Notes: generated from the letters alone by a model not told the origin. A stretch of 64,000 bases of DNA from Motilimonas sp. E26 (GCF_021278025.1 NZ_JAIBHJ010000003.1:94887-158886), one strand, 5' to 3'; positions 8,470 through 19,793 are shown, counted from the first letter of the stretch. Numbers and translations are program-made.

Positions 8470-8886
8470 AAATAATGCCCCTTTTTGATAACTATTTTCT
8501 GTTGCTCCATTTCAGGTTACGACTTTATAGAAATAAAAAAGTGATCTTGATCACTCTTTGTCATTACAAAGAGAATAAAGAAATCATTTTATGATCTGGT
8601 CTTGTTTCTGCTGCAGAATATCTTTTTTGTCCTTGTTTTAAGCTAAGGGGTGTAGCAGTATCAATAAGGATAAGGTGGTGCTGCAGCAAGGCGTGCCTGT
8701 GCAATAAATCACTCTTCTGATTAAGATCGTTTTGAGATATAGCTCCTCAAAGTAGGTGAAGTGGCGATTGTTTAGTCAGTTCTTTCTCTTTCTTGCTGTA
8801 TTAATCATATTAACTACATTTTCTCACCTAATTGATGTGTGGCTAAGTTAATATAATAGTATTAAAGTTCTAAAAGCTATTGGTAT
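8470..8886. other. Divergent intergenic region raiA / GGDEF-EAL gene
   Basis: This 417-bp gap contains the raiA promoter region, including the CRP-like site at 8540-8555, and the start region of the GGDEF-EAL gene. The last 60 bases before 8887 are very AT-rich. I see no RNA gene, no convincing open frame and no terminator here. Confidence 0.5.
8540..8555. promoter_or_regulatory. CRP-like binding site upstream of raiA
   Basis: AGTGATCTTGATCACT keeps the core GTGA-N6-TCAC of the CRP consensus TGTGA-N6-TCACA as a perfect inverted repeat; only the outermost bases deviate. Its centre is about 78 bases before the raiA start codon. E. coli raiA is known to depend on cAMP-CRP, so the position makes biological sense. 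Confidence 0.6.
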
Positions 8887-11800
8887 ATGTTCAAAGGATT
8901 ATTTAACAAGAAGGCTGGCCATATTACTAGTGAAGAAAGCCATCATTTAGACTCTTCTCCCGAGCAAACTACTAGTAGCAAGTTAGTCGACTCTCGCTCA
9001 GATGCTAACCCGTACGAAGGGCAATGCGTTTTTTGGTATTGGGATTTTGCAGATGACAAGATTTATTTTCAAGGTTGCAATTCCACTAAACTGGCCAAAA
9101 TTACCGCACAATCATCCCTAAAGAGCAGTGAACTTATTGCGTTTGTTTGTCCAGAAGATAGAGCCACATTTCGCGTTTTTTTAGACGAAGCTTGGCGTGG
9201 TGAAGCGCCTGCGCCACTTGAATATCGAATGCTCAGCCCGGAAGGCGAGGAATTTTGGGTGGTGACTATGCTCAGTCAGCCCATATTTGATGGTTTAAAC
9301 AAGCCGAAAATCTTGGCGACAACAACCGAGCAAACTTTATATCGCAGTGCCAATGAATACCGTCAACAGCAAAATAACTTATTATTACATTTAGCGACCG
9401 ATCCGGCTTTACATCAAGGTGACAGTGCTAATTTTTTTGCCCACTTGGCGGAGCATTTAGAGCCTGTTTTTCAGCTGCAACACATTAGTATTTGGATTGC
9501 TAACGAGACTTTGTCTTCGCTTACTTGCGTTGAGTATTCTGGTGATGGCTTTGGCAAACTCGGCGAGGTATTACTACGTCAAGATCATCCCAGTTTTTTT
9601 AAGTCCGTTGCTGAAAACAAAACCATAGTGGCCAGCGATATGGCTTTTGCTCCCCATACCCAAAGCTTAGATGTCCCCCAACATATTAGTTCTAGTATCC
9701 AAACCAGTATTGTTTCTGAAGGTGTGGTTAAGGGGGTTATTTTATGTCAGTCCGCTGGAAAAATGCGTCAATGGAGTATTGATGAGCAAGCATTTTTAAA
9801 ATCTGTGGCGGCGTTGGCGGCGCGAGTGATGGAAATGGCGCAACGTGGACTGCAGGAAAAAGCGCGGCTACAGCGTGAAGGATTGATTGATATTATTGCC
9901 AGTGCCATTTCGGCTGAAACGGGACAGGGCTTTTTTAATGCATTGGTTAGTGAATTAGCGAAAGCATTAAAAATGCGCAGCGTGATGTTGTGCGAGATTG
10001 AATCGGAATATACCGCGCGTACGTTAGCGATGGTGGAAGATGGTGAACTGCAGCAAAGTATGATTTTTTATACCGCAGGCACCCCTTGCGAGAGAGTGGC
10101 CAGTGCGGGACCGCAGATTTTTAAAAGAGAGGTGGGAAAATACTATCCCGATTGTGGTGAATTTGTTGATTGGCCAGTAGAAGGATATGTTGCTTGGCCG
10201 TTGATTAATGGTCGCGAGCATATTATTGGTTACTTGGTATTAATGAGTGACGATGTGATTGTGGATGAAGCCAATGTAAAAGTGTTGCTGCAAACATTTT
10301 CCTTACGGGCGTCGGCAGAGCTGGTACGTAAACAAGACGAAGCACAATTAAAGCTTTCTGCAGTGGCGTTTGAAACCAACGAAGGTATCATTATCGCTGA
10401 CCCTAATGCTTTGATTTTAAGGGTTAATTATGCTTTTACGGAAATAACAGGCTATGCTGCTGATGAGGTAGCAGGGCAAGACATTAGCATCCTAAATGGT
10501 GAGCGTCGTAGCGACCAAGATATTTCTTTGTCACAGAAGTTAGATGAAGAAGGAAAATGGAGTGGTGAGTGTTGGCGGTTACGCAAAAATGGCGAGCTGT
10601 ATCCACAATGGGAAACCATTACTTCAGTGCGTGATGATGACGGCAACGTAACCCATTATGTTATTTGTTTTGAAGATATGTCAGAGCGTAAAGCTGCTGA
10701 AAAGCGTATTGAAAATCTTGCTTATTATGACGAGTTAACTGGCCTACCTAATCGACGCATGTTACTTGAAAGTTTGTCTGATGCATTTGAACATGCTCAG
10801 GCGCACAACATGATAGGTGCTTTACTGTTTATCGACTTAGATCATTTTAAAACCATTAATGATTCTTTAGGTCATGCCGCTGGCGATTGGATTTTAGAGC
10901 AAGTGGCAAGTCGATTACGTAACATGATCCGCGATGGCGACATTTTGGCCCGTTTAGGTGGTGATGAATTTGTGCTGCTGCTACCGGATTTGTCTGAAAA
11001 CCCACCTCATGCTGAGCAGCAAGCTAATATTGTGGGTGAGCGCCTCATCCAGATCGTTTCTGCGCCGTATCATTTTGGTGAGCAGATACTTCATATTGGT
11101 GCGAGTGTGGGCATCACGCTATTTCCAGGTAAAAAACAAAATGCCAGTGACTTGTTAAAGCAAGCGGATACAGCCATGTATCAAGCCAAATCAGCAGGGC
11201 GCAAAACCTTAATGTTCTTTGATATGGACATGCAAAAGCAGGCGGATAAACGCTTAACTATCCATAATGCGCTGCGCTCAGCGATTGAGAAAAATGAATT
11301 ACTGCTGCATTTCCAGCCTCAGCATATGGTTAAAACGGGCGAAATAGTTGGTGTTGAAGCCTTAGTACGCTGGCAGCCGGAAGGTAAGATGCTGATCAGT
11401 CCGGTTGAATTTATTCCCATTGCTGAAGAAAGCGACTTGATCATTGAAATTGGCTATTGGGTGTTACTAGAAGCATGTAAACAGTATATGAAGTGGGTCG
11501 AGCAGGATATTCAGTTGCCGCAAATCGCAGTGAATGTTAGTGCAAAGCAGTTTCACCATGTTGATTTTGTTGAGCAAGTAGAAGAAGCGTTGCACTTATC
11601 TGGGATGGAGCCAAGCTACCTTAACCTTGAAATTACTGAATCTGTGGTGCTTGGTCATGCCGAAGAAACTATCCGTAAAATGACGCTGTTAAAAGAAAAA
11701 GGTATTAGCTTTTCAGTGGATGATTTTGGTGCAGGTTACTCTTCTTTATCTTATTTGAAGCGCTTACCGGCTGATGAGCTTAAAATTGATCGTTCCTTTA

Positions 11801-12024
11801 TTCGTGATATTCCACGCGATGCCAGTGATATGGCCATTGTTGAGGCGGTTTTGGCCCTTGCCAAGCATATGGGGTTTAGTGTAACTGCTGAAGGTGTGGA
11901 AACTCGTCAACAGTTAGAGTTTTTACAAAAGCAGGAATGTAACTTCTACCAAGGGTATCTTGCCAGTAAGCCAATCACGGGCGATGCCATTGTCCGTTAT
12001 GTGAAACGGCTAAAAACCATCTAA
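8887..12024 (+). CDS. Cyclic-di-GMP protein with GAF, PAS, GGDEF and EAL domains
   Basis: A cytoplasmic 1045-aa protein with no membrane segment. From the N-terminus: a PAS-like segment (about 45-150, starting CVFWYWDF), two GAF-like regions (about 165-315 and 325-480), a PAS domain with PAC (about 485-605, ITGYAADEV), GGDEF (about 610-775) and EAL (about 790-1040). GGDEF is intact at 691-695 and has an I-site RxxD at 682-685, so synthesis with product inhibition is possible. EAL is intact (EAL 824-826, DDFGAGYSS, KIDRSFI), so hydrolysis is also possible. Which activity dominates cannot be read from sequence. The ribosome site is weak. It is monocistronic. Confidence 0.92.
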   Translation: MFKGLFNKKAGHITSEESHHLDSSPEQTTSSKLVDSRSDANPYEGQCVFWYWDFADDKIYFQGCNSTKLAKITAQSSLKSSELIAFVCPEDRATFRVFLDEAWRGEAPAPLEYRMLSPEGEEFWVVTMLSQPIFDGLNKPKILATTTEQTLYRSANEYRQQQNNLLLHLATDPALHQGDSANFFAHLAEHLEPVFQLQHISIWIANETLSSLTCVEYSGDGFGKLGEVLLRQDHPSFFKSVAENKTIVASDMAFAPHTQSLDVPQHISSSIQTSIVSEGVVKGVILCQSAGKMRQWSIDEQAFLKSVAALAARVMEMAQRGLQEKARLQREGLIDIIASAISAETGQGFFNALVSELAKALKMRSVMLCEIESEYTARTLAMVEDGELQQSMIFYTAGTPCERVASAGPQIFKREVGKYYPDCGEFVDWPVEGYVAWPLINGREHIIGYLVLMSDDVIVDEANVKVLLQTFSLRASAELVRKQDEAQLKLSAVAFETNEGIIIADPNALILRVNYAFTEITGYAADEVAGQDISILNGERRSDQDISLSQKLDEEGKWSGECWRLRKNGELYPQWETITSVRDDDGNVTHYVICFEDMSERKAAEKRIENLAYYDELTGLPNRRMLLESLSDAFEHAQAHNMIGALLFIDLDHFKTINDSLGHAAGDWILEQVASRLRNMIRDGDILARLGGDEFVLLLPDLSENPPHAEQQANIVGERLIQIVSAPYHFGEQILHIGASVGITLFPGKKQNASDLLKQADTAMYQAKSAGRKTLMFFDMDMQKQADKRLTIHNALRSAIEKNELLLHFQPQHMVKTGEIVGVEALVRWQPEGKMLISPVEFIPIAEESDLIIEIGYWVLLEACKQYMKWVEQDIQLPQIAVNVSAKQFHHVDFVEQVEEALHLSGMEPSYLNLEITESVVLGHAEETIRKMTLLKEKGISFSVDDFGAGYSSLSYLKRLPADELKIDRSFIRDIPRDASDMAIVEAVLALAKHMGFSVTAEGVETRQQLEFLQKQECNFYQGYLASKPITGDAIVRYVKRLKTI

Positions 12025-12229
12025 CCTCTTTCTCTCGTCATATATAGGGGATTTTAGCTTTTACGGTTAAGATCCCAGCAATCTGTTACAAGAATGCCGA
12101 TCTGGTTTCAACTTAGCGTAAAGATGATTGCATTTCACCTTTGATTAGCTATGGTTGAATGAAACATTTACAGTTGATTTAATTAACTGTTTTTATATCG
12201 TTTCAATACCTTAAGGTGTATTACTTGTG

Positions 12230-14083
12230 ATGCAAATTCGACTGACTTGGTGTTGCCTGTGGTTGGGCTTAGCCGCCCCATTTTCTTCTTTTGCAACCAC
12301 TTCTGATCTTCCTCCCCAACACGGCATTGCCATGCATGGTGACTTAAAGTATCCAGCTGGTTTTAGTCATTTTGATTATGTTAATCCCGAGGCTCCTAAA
12401 GGGGGGACGATGCGCCAAGCTGCGCGAGGAACCTTTGATTCATTTAATCCATTTATTGTCAAAGGAACCTATGAGAGTGGGCTGATCACGGCTTATGGTA
12501 ATTTTTTGATTTATGACACCTTAATGGTTCGATCTGATGATGAACCATTTTCTAAATATGGCTTGATTGCTGAAGGGATTAACGTTGCCGAGGATTTTAG
12601 TTCAACGACATTTTATTTAAATCCAAAAGCGACCTTCCATGATGGTCACCCGATTACCAGTGAAGATGTGATTTTCAGTTTTAATACCTTAATTGAGCAA
12701 GGCAACCCGCAATATAAATCCTATTACGCTGGGGTTGATCAAGTGACTGCGATAGATCCCCTTACGGTCAGGTTTGACTTTAAACCTGGCGATAATCGCG
12801 AGTTGCCACTTATCTTAGGTGAGCTGCCAATTTTACCTAAACACTACTGGCAGCAACGTGATTTTTCTCGCTCAAGCCTAGAGGTGCCCCTTGGCTCGGG
12901 GCCTTATAAAATAGCCTCGTTTGATGCCGGGCGTAAGGTGGTTTACCAGCGTGTTAAAAATTACTGGGCCGCTGATTTAAACGTTAACAAAGGACGGCAT
13001 AATTTTGATCGCTTAGTGTTTGATTATTTTCGTGATACCACGATAGCTTTCCAGGCCTTTAAGGCTGGGGTATTTGATTATCATCAAGAGTATTCTGCCA
13101 AAAACTGGGCCACGGCTTATACCGGCGAAGTGTTTGATAATAAAAAAATTATTCGTCGTTTAGTAGATGATGCCAACCCGCAAGGCATGCAAGGCTTCTT
13201 TTTTAATTTACGTCGTGACAAGTTTAAATCGCGGGAAGTGCGTCAAGCCATAGGTTTAATGTTTGATTTTGAATGGTTAAATCGGCAATTTTTCTATGGC
13301 GCTTATACCCGCAGTGACAGTTTTTTTGCCCATTCAGAACTAGCAGCAACGGGCTTACCCAGCCCTGCTGAGCTTGCTATTCTTGAGCCATATCGAAAGC
13401 ATTTACCTGAAGATGTGTTTACTCAAGTTTACCAACCACCCGCGACTCAAGGTGACGGTAACATTCGGCCACAAATGCGCCAAGCAGTGGCTTTGATGGA
13501 ACAAGCGGGTTACCAACTTAAAAACGGAAAGATGCTGGATAAGCAGGGTAATCAGCTGTTCTTTGAATTTTTGGTTTATGACAAAAGTTTCGAGCGAGTT
13601 ATCCAGCCTTATCGCCGTAACTTAAGTCGCATTGGCATTGCTAGCGAAATTCGTTTAGTTGATGTATCCCAATATATTAATAGGCTAAATAGCTTTGATT
13701 TTGATATCACCACTATACGTCAGGGGCAGTCCATTTCACCGGGAAACGAGCAACCAATCTATTGGAGCTGTGACGCGGCCAGTACGCCGGGCTCTCGCAA
13801 CTATGCCGGCTTATGTAATCCTGTTGTTGATGAATTAGTGCAACAGCTGATTCGTTCTAATACTCGTGAAGAGCTTGTGCTGCGTACTCGGGTGTTAGAT
13901 CGGGTGTTGCAGCATCTGCATTTTGTGGTGCCGCAATTCTACAGTCCCTCGGATCGAATTGCGTATTGGGATAAGTTTAGCCAGCCAAAGATAAAGCCTG
14001 CTTACGCTATTGGTTTAGATACTTGGTGGGCAAAAGAGCAGGGTGCGCTATTAAGCCATTCCAAGGAGGATGCCCATGAGTAG
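12230..14083 (+). CDS. yejA: Periplasmic oligopeptide-binding protein, YejA type
   Basis: Family 5 extracellular solute-binding protein, about 617 aa from ATG 12230; a GTG lies one codon earlier. It has a signal peptide (about residues 1-22, ending SSFA). YejA-type landmarks are [29 protein letters not shown] and [13 protein letters not shown] near the mature N-terminus. It delivers peptides to the YejBEF inner-membrane complex encoded next. In other bacteria this system takes up microcin C-like peptides and, in alphaproteobacteria, murein peptides. Its 3' end overlaps yejB by 8 bases, and the yejB ribosome site lies inside it. Confidence 0.9.
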   Translation: MQIRLTWCCLWLGLAAPFSSFATTSDLPPQHGIAMHGDLKYPAGFSHFDYVNPEAPKGGTMRQAARGTFDSFNPFIVKGTYESGLITAYGNFLIYDTLMVRSDDEPFSKYGLIAEGINVAEDFSSTTFYLNPKATFHDGHPITSEDVIFSFNTLIEQGNPQYKSYYAGVDQVTAIDPLTVRFDFKPGDNRELPLILGELPILPKHYWQQRDFSRSSLEVPLGSGPYKIASFDAGRKVVYQRVKNYWAADLNVNKGRHNFDRLVFDYFRDTTIAFQAFKAGVFDYHQEYSAKNWATAYTGEVFDNKKIIRRLVDDANPQGMQGFFFNLRRDKFKSREVRQAIGLMFDFEWLNRQFFYGAYTRSDSFFAHSELAATGLPSPAELAILEPYRKHLPEDVFTQVYQPPATQGDGNIRPQMRQAVALMEQAGYQLKNGKMLDKQGNQLFFEFLVYDKSFERVIQPYRRNLSRIGIASEIRLVDVSQYINRLNSFDFDITTIRQGQSISPGNEQPIYWSCDAASTPGSRNYAGLCNPVVDELVQQLIRSNTREELVLRTRVLDRVLQHLHFVVPQFYSPSDRIAYWDKFSQPKIKPAYAIGLDTWWAKEQGALLSHSKEDAHE

Positions 14084-15164
14084 TTATATTTTTCGCCGTT
14101 TATTACTGATGATCCCAACCCTCATTGGTATCATGACCATTAACTTTTTTCTTGTTCAAGTCGCGCCTGGTGGACCGGTTGAGCAAGCCATTGCGAAAGT
14201 TCAGGGAATTGGCGGCGATGCCACTAATCGCATGGGAACGGGTAATAGCAGTGAGTTGATGACCCGAAATACCCAAGCTAATGCAAGTTATCGCGGCGCC
14301 CAAGGCATCGACCCTGAATTTATAGCTCAACTTGAGCGCCAGTATGGTTTTGATAAACCGTTGCTTGAGCGTTATTTTATGATGTTATGGAATTATGCCC
14401 GCTTTGATTTTGGTGATAGTTTTTATCGCGATATTAAGGTCACTGATTTATTACTTGAAAAAATGCCGGTGTCGATTTCGTTGGGGTTATGGACTACTTT
14501 GTTGGTTTACTTAATTTCTATTCCTCTTGGTATCAAAAAAGCTTCTCGGCATAACTCCCAGTTTGATATATGGACCAGTACGCTAGTGATTACGGGTTAT
14601 GCGATTCCCGCTTTTTTGTTCGCTATCATGTTGATTGTGGTCTTTGCGGGGGGGACCTACTTTAGCTGGTTTCCCTTGCGTGGTTTAACTTCTGACAACT
14701 TTGACCAGCTTAGTTTAGTTGGCAAAATAACTGACTATTTCTGGCACCTTGCCTTGCCGGTTACTGCCTCCGTTATCGGCAGTTTTGCCGCGTTAACTAT
14801 GCTGACAAAAAATGCCTTTTTAGATGAAATTGGTAAGCAATATGTGGTGACGGCTAAGGCCAAAGGTTGCACTGAGAAACGCGTGTTGTATGGGCACATT
14901 TTTCGTAATGCCATGTTGCTGGTGATAGCGGGTATGCCAGCCGCGCTGATTGGTATTTTTCTCACCGGCTCGATGTTGATAGAAGTGATTTTCTCTCTTG
15001 ATGGATTAGGTTTATTAGGGTTTGAGTCGGTGGTGAACCGGGATTATCCAGTGATTTTTGGTTCGCTCTATATTTTTACCTTAGTGGGACTCTTGCTGAA
15101 ATTGGTCACGGATATAGCCTATACCATCATTGACCCTCGAATTAACTTTGCGGAGCGCAGCTAA
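14076..15164 (+). CDS. yejB: Peptide ABC transporter permease YejB
   Basis: Inner-membrane permease of the DppB/OppB class, about 362 aa. The N-terminal membrane helix is [22 protein letters not shown], and the EAA-like loop [31 protein letters not shown] is present. I place the start at ATG 14076, because AAGGAGG (14063-14069) is 6 bases from it and directly abuts the ATG at 14070. The long loop after the first helix, rich in Gly/Asn, is typical of YejB. The gene overlaps yejA upstream and yejE downstream. Confidence 0.92.
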   Translation: MSSYIFRRLLLMIPTLIGIMTINFFLVQVAPGGPVEQAIAKVQGIGGDATNRMGTGNSSELMTRNTQANASYRGAQGIDPEFIAQLERQYGFDKPLLERYFMMLWNYARFDFGDSFYRDIKVTDLLLEKMPVSISLGLWTTLLVYLISIPLGIKKASRHNSQFDIWTSTLVITGYAIPAFLFAIMLIVVFAGGTYFSWFPLRGLTSDNFDQLSLVGKITDYFWHLALPVTASVIGSFAALTMLTKNAFLDEIGKQYVVTAKAKGCTEKRVLYGHIFRNAMLLVIAGMPAALIGIFLTGSMLIEVIFSLDGLGLLGFESVVNRDYPVIFGSLYIFTLVGLLLKLVTDIAYTIIDPRINFAERS

Positions 15165-16207
15165 TGATGAAGTGGTGGAGTGAAGTTAAAAGTAACCCTA
15201 TTAATCAGCGTCGTTGGCAGCAGTTTCGCGCCAATAAACGCGGTTACTATTCGTTATGGATTTTCGTGTTTTTATTTGGTCTGAGTTTATTTGCTGAAGT
15301 CATCGCGAACGATAAGCCGGTGTTAGTGTATTACCAACAGCAGCTGTTTATGCCGATTATAAGTGATCATCCTGAGACGACTTATGGTGGTGATTTTGAT
15401 ACTTGGACCGATTTTAGTGACCCTTATATTCAACAGCAGATTAATCAAGATGGATGGATGGTGTGGCCGTTAATCCCATTTTCATATGATTCTATTAATT
15501 ACGCGTTAACTGAGCCAGCCCCATCGCAACCCGATAATGTTAATTGGCTGGGCACCGATGATCAAGGTCGTGATGTGGTGGCGCGCCTGATTTATGGTTT
15601 TCGTATTTCGGTGTTATTTGCGCTTGTTTTAACCCTTTCCAGTTCGGTTATTGGCATTACGGCGGGGGCGATTCAGGGCTATTACGGTGGTTGGGTTGAT
15701 TTGCTAGGTCAGCGATTTATTGAGATTTGGGAAGGCTTACCCATGCTGTTTATGCTGATTATTTTAGCCAGTGTGGTGCAGCCTAACTTTTGGTGGTTAT
15801 TAGGGTTAATGCTGCTATTTAGTTGGTCTAGTTTAGTCAGTGTGGTACGAGCGGAATTTTTGCGCGGCCGAAATTTGGAATACATCAAGGCAGCAAAAGC
15901 GTTAGGAGTGAAAGATCGGGTGATCATGAGTAAGCATATTTTACCCAATGCGATGATCGCGACCATGACCTTTATGCCTTATGTATTTACCGGTGCGTTA
16001 ACCACCTTAACCGCATTGGACTTTCTTGGCTTTGGCTTGCCGCCGGGCTCTGCCTCACTAGGAGAAATGGTGGCTCAGGGGAAAGCTAATCTGCAAGCGC
16101 CTTGGTTAGGTATAACGGCGTTTGTTTCTTTATCGACTATTTTAGTGCTGCTGGTTTTTATTGGTGAAGCGGCTCGCGATGCCTTTGATCCGAGGAAAGC
16201 ATTATGA
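15164..16207 (+). CDS. yejE: Peptide ABC transporter permease YejE
   Basis: Second permease subunit, DppC/OppC class, 347 aa. After one N-terminal helix there is a periplasmic loop ending in NWLGTDDQGRDVVARLIYGFRIS, the OppC-type signature. The EAA loop is EFLRGRNLEYIKAAKALGVKDRVIMSKHILPNA. Its ATG overlaps the yejB stop by one base (TAATG), and its own stop overlaps the yejF start (ATGA). All spacing in this operon points to coupled translation. Confidence 0.93.
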   Translation: MMKWWSEVKSNPINQRRWQQFRANKRGYYSLWIFVFLFGLSLFAEVIANDKPVLVYYQQQLFMPIISDHPETTYGGDFDTWTDFSDPYIQQQINQDGWMVWPLIPFSYDSINYALTEPAPSQPDNVNWLGTDDQGRDVVARLIYGFRISVLFALVLTLSSSVIGITAGAIQGYYGGWVDLLGQRFIEIWEGLPMLFMLIILASVVQPNFWWLLGLMLLFSWSSLVSVVRAEFLRGRNLEYIKAAKALGVKDRVIMSKHILPNAMIATMTFMPYVFTGALTTLTALDFLGFGLPPGSASLGEMVAQGKANLQAPWLGITAFVSLSTILVLLVFIGEAARDAFDPRKAL

Positions 16208-17820
16208 ATGAGACCCCAGTGACAAAGATGACAAAGCCAGTGATGACAGATCAGCCGCTATTAATTTTAGATAAGCTTTGCGTCAATTTTGCTGATAAAG
16301 CCGTGGTGCAAGAAGTGAGTTTTAAGCTAGCTCGTGGCGAAACCCTAGCGATAGTGGGCGAGAGTGGTAGTGGAAAATCGTTAACAGCATTGTCTATTTT
16401 ACAATTACTGCCAAATGGTGCTTATCACCCGCAAGGGCGAATTCAGTTTGCCCATATTGATGTATTAGAGCAATCTGACGTGGACATGCAACAGCTACGC
16501 GGATCGCGCATCAGTATGATTTTTCAAGAGCCAATGACGTCCCTTAATCCACTGCATACTTTAGGCAAGCAATTAGCCGAGGTACTTTGGTTACATCAAG
16601 GCTTAACGTATCAGCAAGCCATGCCACGAATGCTGGAATTACTTGAGTTGGTTGGTATTCAAGATGCGCAGCGCCGTTTAGGTCATTATCCCCACGAGCT
16701 ATCTGGTGGTCAGCGCCAGCGCGTGATGATTGCGATGGCGTTAGCCAATGAGCCCGATTTATTGATTGCAGATGAGCCTACTACCGCGCTTGATGTGACG
16801 ATACAAAAGCAGATATTAGAGTTACTAAAAGACTTGCAAGCCAAGCTTGGCATGGCCATTTTATTGATTACCCATGATCTCAATATTGTGCGCCATTACG
16901 CCGAGCAGGTGGTGGTGATGTGTCAAGGTAAGGTGGTAGAGCAGGGCGCCGCACAGGGTGTGTTTAAGTCACCGCAACATGAATACACCCAATGCTTATT
17001 GTCTGCAGTGCCGACAGGAAAAATGGATGCTCTAGTGGCACCTGAGCCGATTTTATCAGCAGATGATATTAAGGTTTGGTTTCCTATTAAAAGTGGTTGG
17101 TTTGGTCGCGTTCATGACTACTTTAAGGCCGTTGATGGTATCAATTTAACTTTAAACAAAGGGGAAACCTTAGGCATTGTCGGTGAAAGTGGCTCAGGTA
17201 AGAGCACTTTGGCACAGGCCATTCTTGGATTAAATAGCAGTCAAGGTCGAGTGACTTACCTAGGCCAGAGGCTTGATGGTAAAAACTCTGCACAACTTGC
17301 TCCTTTACGTAAAGAAATACAAATCGTGTTTCAAGATCCATTTGGCAGTTTAAGCCCGCGAATGTCGGTACAACAAATTGTCAGTGAAGGTTTACTGGTA
17401 CATGAGCAGTTGAGCAACAATGAAGTGGCGGCGCGGGTGCGTGATGTGCTGTTGGAAGTGGGGTTGGATGAAAAGGCGGCGCAGCGTTATCCTCATGAAT
17501 TTTCTGGTGGCCAACGCCAACGTATCGCGATTGCAAGAGCCATCATTTTAAAACCCAAATTAATTGTGCTAGATGAGCCTACTTCAGCGTTAGATCGTAC
17601 GGTGCAAAAACAGATTATTGAATTGTTAAAAAAACTACAGCAAAAGTATCAGTTAAGTTATTTATTTATTAGTCATGATCTTGCTGTAATCCGCGCCCTA
17701 TGTCATCGTGTCATGGTGATGCAAGGAGGCAAACTAATAGAAGAGTCAGATGTAAATTCATTATTTAGTCAGCCAAAATCTGACTATACTCGCAACTTGT
17801 TATCAGCAGCATTAATTTAA
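16204..17820 (+). CDS. yejF: Peptide ABC transporter ATPase YejF (two fused ABC domains)
   Basis: Fused ATPase subunit, 538 aa, with two ABC modules. Each has a Walker A GESGSGKS, and signature motifs LSGGQRQR and FSGGQRQR with Walker [13 protein letters not shown] and [12 protein letters not shown]. Both halves appear catalytically intact. In Dpp/Opp systems the two ATPases are separate proteins, so fusion is diagnostic of YejF/GsiA-type systems. It is the last transporter gene and is followed after 26 bases by slt. Confidence 0.94.
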   Translation: MNETPVTKMTKPVMTDQPLLILDKLCVNFADKAVVQEVSFKLARGETLAIVGESGSGKSLTALSILQLLPNGAYHPQGRIQFAHIDVLEQSDVDMQQLRGSRISMIFQEPMTSLNPLHTLGKQLAEVLWLHQGLTYQQAMPRMLELLELVGIQDAQRRLGHYPHELSGGQRQRVMIAMALANEPDLLIADEPTTALDVTIQKQILELLKDLQAKLGMAILLITHDLNIVRHYAEQVVVMCQGKVVEQGAAQGVFKSPQHEYTQCLLSAVPTGKMDALVAPEPILSADDIKVWFPIKSGWFGRVHDYFKAVDGINLTLNKGETLGIVGESGSGKSTLAQAILGLNSSQGRVTYLGQRLDGKNSAQLAPLRKEIQIVFQDPFGSLSPRMSVQQIVSEGLLVHEQLSNNEVAARVRDVLLEVGLDEKAAQRYPHEFSGGQRQRIAIARAIILKPKLIVLDEPTSALDRTVQKQIIELLKKLQQKYQLSYLFISHDLAVIRALCHRVMVMQGGKLIEESDVNSLFSQPKSDYTRNLLSAALI

Positions 17821-17846
17821 TTTTTCAGGACATTTAGGAGAGACGT

Positions 17847-19751
17847 TTGCGTATTACATTGGTCAGTATTTTATTGCTATTTACGAGTTTCAGCCAAGCT
17901 AGCTCCTTGTCTGAGCAACGTAGTTTATATAGCAAAGCGTTGGAAGCTCAAAAACAAAAAGATTGGGGCAATGCCGAGCAACTGAGAAAACAACTTGGTG
18001 ATGATTACCCACTGGCACTTTTTTTGGAATATAACGCATTAAAAAGTCAGCTTAGCTTTCTGCCGATAGAAAAGGTGCAACGTTTCAGCCAAGAAAATCA
18101 AGATTCTTACTTGGCTAACACCTTAGAGCGGCAATATTTGTTTCGCCTTGCTGCTCACGAGAAGTGGCACAGCTTTCTTAAATTACAGCCACAACAGCCA
18201 AACAACATAGCCTTACAGTGTCATTATTATAATGCCCAATTGCAAGTAGGTGATAAATCTATTGCTTGGGAGGGGGCCGAGAAGCTATGGCTGTCTGGCC
18301 AATCTCGTCCTGATGCTTGTGACCCATTGTTTGCAAGTTGGAAGCAAGCCGGAAAGCTAAGCCAGGATTTGATTTTTGAGCGTATGTTATTAGCTTTTAA
18401 GGCAAATAAGCCCAAGTTAATGGCTTATTTGCAAAAAAGTTTAACCGGTAAGCATCAAGCCTATGGTGAGCAATTAAGCAGTATTTATGCAAACCCTAAG
18501 CTGTTATTAAACGTTAATGATTATCAGCAAAAGACGTCGCCAAATGACAAAATAGTGGCAGTAGGCTTAGATCGCTTAGTTGCGAAATCTACAGCGGGGG
18601 CTTTAAAAGCGTACCGCCATTATGACAAGCAATTTAACTTCAGCCAAGAGCAGCGTAAGTCACTCGAGTTAAAGATCATTCAGTATGTGATGTACCGTGA
18701 TTTGACTAAAGCCTTTAAATGGGCTGATAAACAACTGGCTGAATGGCAAGATGCAACTGTGATTGAGCAGCGCATTCGTTATGCCCTCGCGCAGCAACAA
18801 TGGTCAACCGCGTTAAAGTGGATTGAGTTGCTACCGCCAGCAGATAAAAACCATGAACGCTGGAAATATTGGCAAGCGCGTTTAAATAAAAAAGCAGGTC
18901 GTGATAAAGCTGCCAATGTATTTTTTGCCGAAGTCGCTAAAGAGCGCAGTTATTATGGTTTTATGTCGGCTCAGCAGCTCGGGGTGCCGTATAGCTTAAA
19001 TATTGAAAAGGTTACGTTAAACAAGGCGATGTTAACGGATCAAATGCCAGTGTTAGCACGCATTAATGAGTTACTTTATCATGGCGCCGATAACATCGCT
19101 CGCACCGAATGGGGTCACTTAATTAGTCGTCAACCTAAGCCCATTGTTGATCATTTAGGGCAATATGCCCTTGAAAAAGGTTGGTTGCATTTTGCTGTGT
19201 TAGCCAGCATTGAAACAAAAAGTTGGGATTTAGTAGAGCAACGTTTCCCACAAGTGGAAGCGCCAACTTTTAATAAGTTTGCTAAAGAGCGCCAAGTAGA
19301 CAGTAGCTTCTTGTTTGCCTTGGCGCGTCAGGAAAGTGCTTTTTACGCTCAAGCAAGGTCACCCGTTGGCGCGCGTGGTTTAATGCAGTTAATGCCTGCA
19401 ACGGCGAAATATACCGCGAAGAAAATTGGCGTTAAATACGAAGGAGTGGCAAGTCTTTACGATCCCGAAGTGAATGTACGCTTAGGCAGTGCTTATATCA
19501 AAGGGTTACTGGATGATTACAATGGTAACCGTATTTTAGCCAGTGCGGCCTATAATGCGGGCCCGAATCGGGTAAAAAGATGGCGCGCCAATAGCCCAGG
19601 TTTAGCCGCGGATGTATGGGTTGAAATCATTCCGTTTAGGGAAACCCGCGGTTATGTGCAAAGTGTGCTCGCTTATAACGTGGTTTACCAACATCAACAA
19701 AATAAGCCGATGTCGATGCTGACTAAGCAAGAGTGGCAAACGCAGTTGTAA
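17847..19751 (+). CDS. slt: Soluble lytic murein transglycosylase
   Basis: Slt70-family enzyme, 634 aa, with a signal peptide (about 1-19). A long alpha-superhelical U and L region (about 20-470) is followed by the catalytic SLT domain, with catalytic Glu E496 in ALARQESAF, then GLMQLMPATA and SAAYNAGPNRVKRW. It cleaves glycan strands of peptidoglycan in the periplasm to give 1,6-anhydro-MurNAc ends. The start is TTG at 17847, chosen because AGGAGA sits 5-6 bases upstream and no ATG lies nearby. It follows yejABEF closely and probably shares its transcript. Confidence 0.95.
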   Translation: MRITLVSILLLFTSFSQASSLSEQRSLYSKALEAQKQKDWGNAEQLRKQLGDDYPLALFLEYNALKSQLSFLPIEKVQRFSQENQDSYLANTLERQYLFRLAAHEKWHSFLKLQPQQPNNIALQCHYYNAQLQVGDKSIAWEGAEKLWLSGQSRPDACDPLFASWKQAGKLSQDLIFERMLLAFKANKPKLMAYLQKSLTGKHQAYGEQLSSIYANPKLLLNVNDYQQKTSPNDKIVAVGLDRLVAKSTAGALKAYRHYDKQFNFSQEQRKSLELKIIQYVMYRDLTKAFKWADKQLAEWQDATVIEQRIRYALAQQQWSTALKWIELLPPADKNHERWKYWQARLNKKAGRDKAANVFFAEVAKERSYYGFMSAQQLGVPYSLNIEKVTLNKAMLTDQMPVLARINELLYHGADNIARTEWGHLISRQPKPIVDHLGQYALEKGWLHFAVLASIETKSWDLVEQRFPQVEAPTFNKFAKERQVDSSFLFALARQESAFYAQARSPVGARGLMQLMPATAKYTAKKIGVKYEGVASLYDPEVNVRLGSAYIKGLLDDYNGNRILASAAYNAGPNRVKRWRANSPGLAADVWVEIIPFRETRGYVQSVLAYNVVYQHQQNKPMSMLTKQEWQTQL

Positions 19752-19793
19752 ACATAGTTGTACATACAGTTGAAATGGATACTTTGTGAATAA

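Noticed and set aside
12166-12197. Weak hairpin with T run before yejA (ACAGTT and AACTGT)
   Set aside because: The stem has only 6 AT-rich pairs, too weak to call a terminator or operator with confidence.
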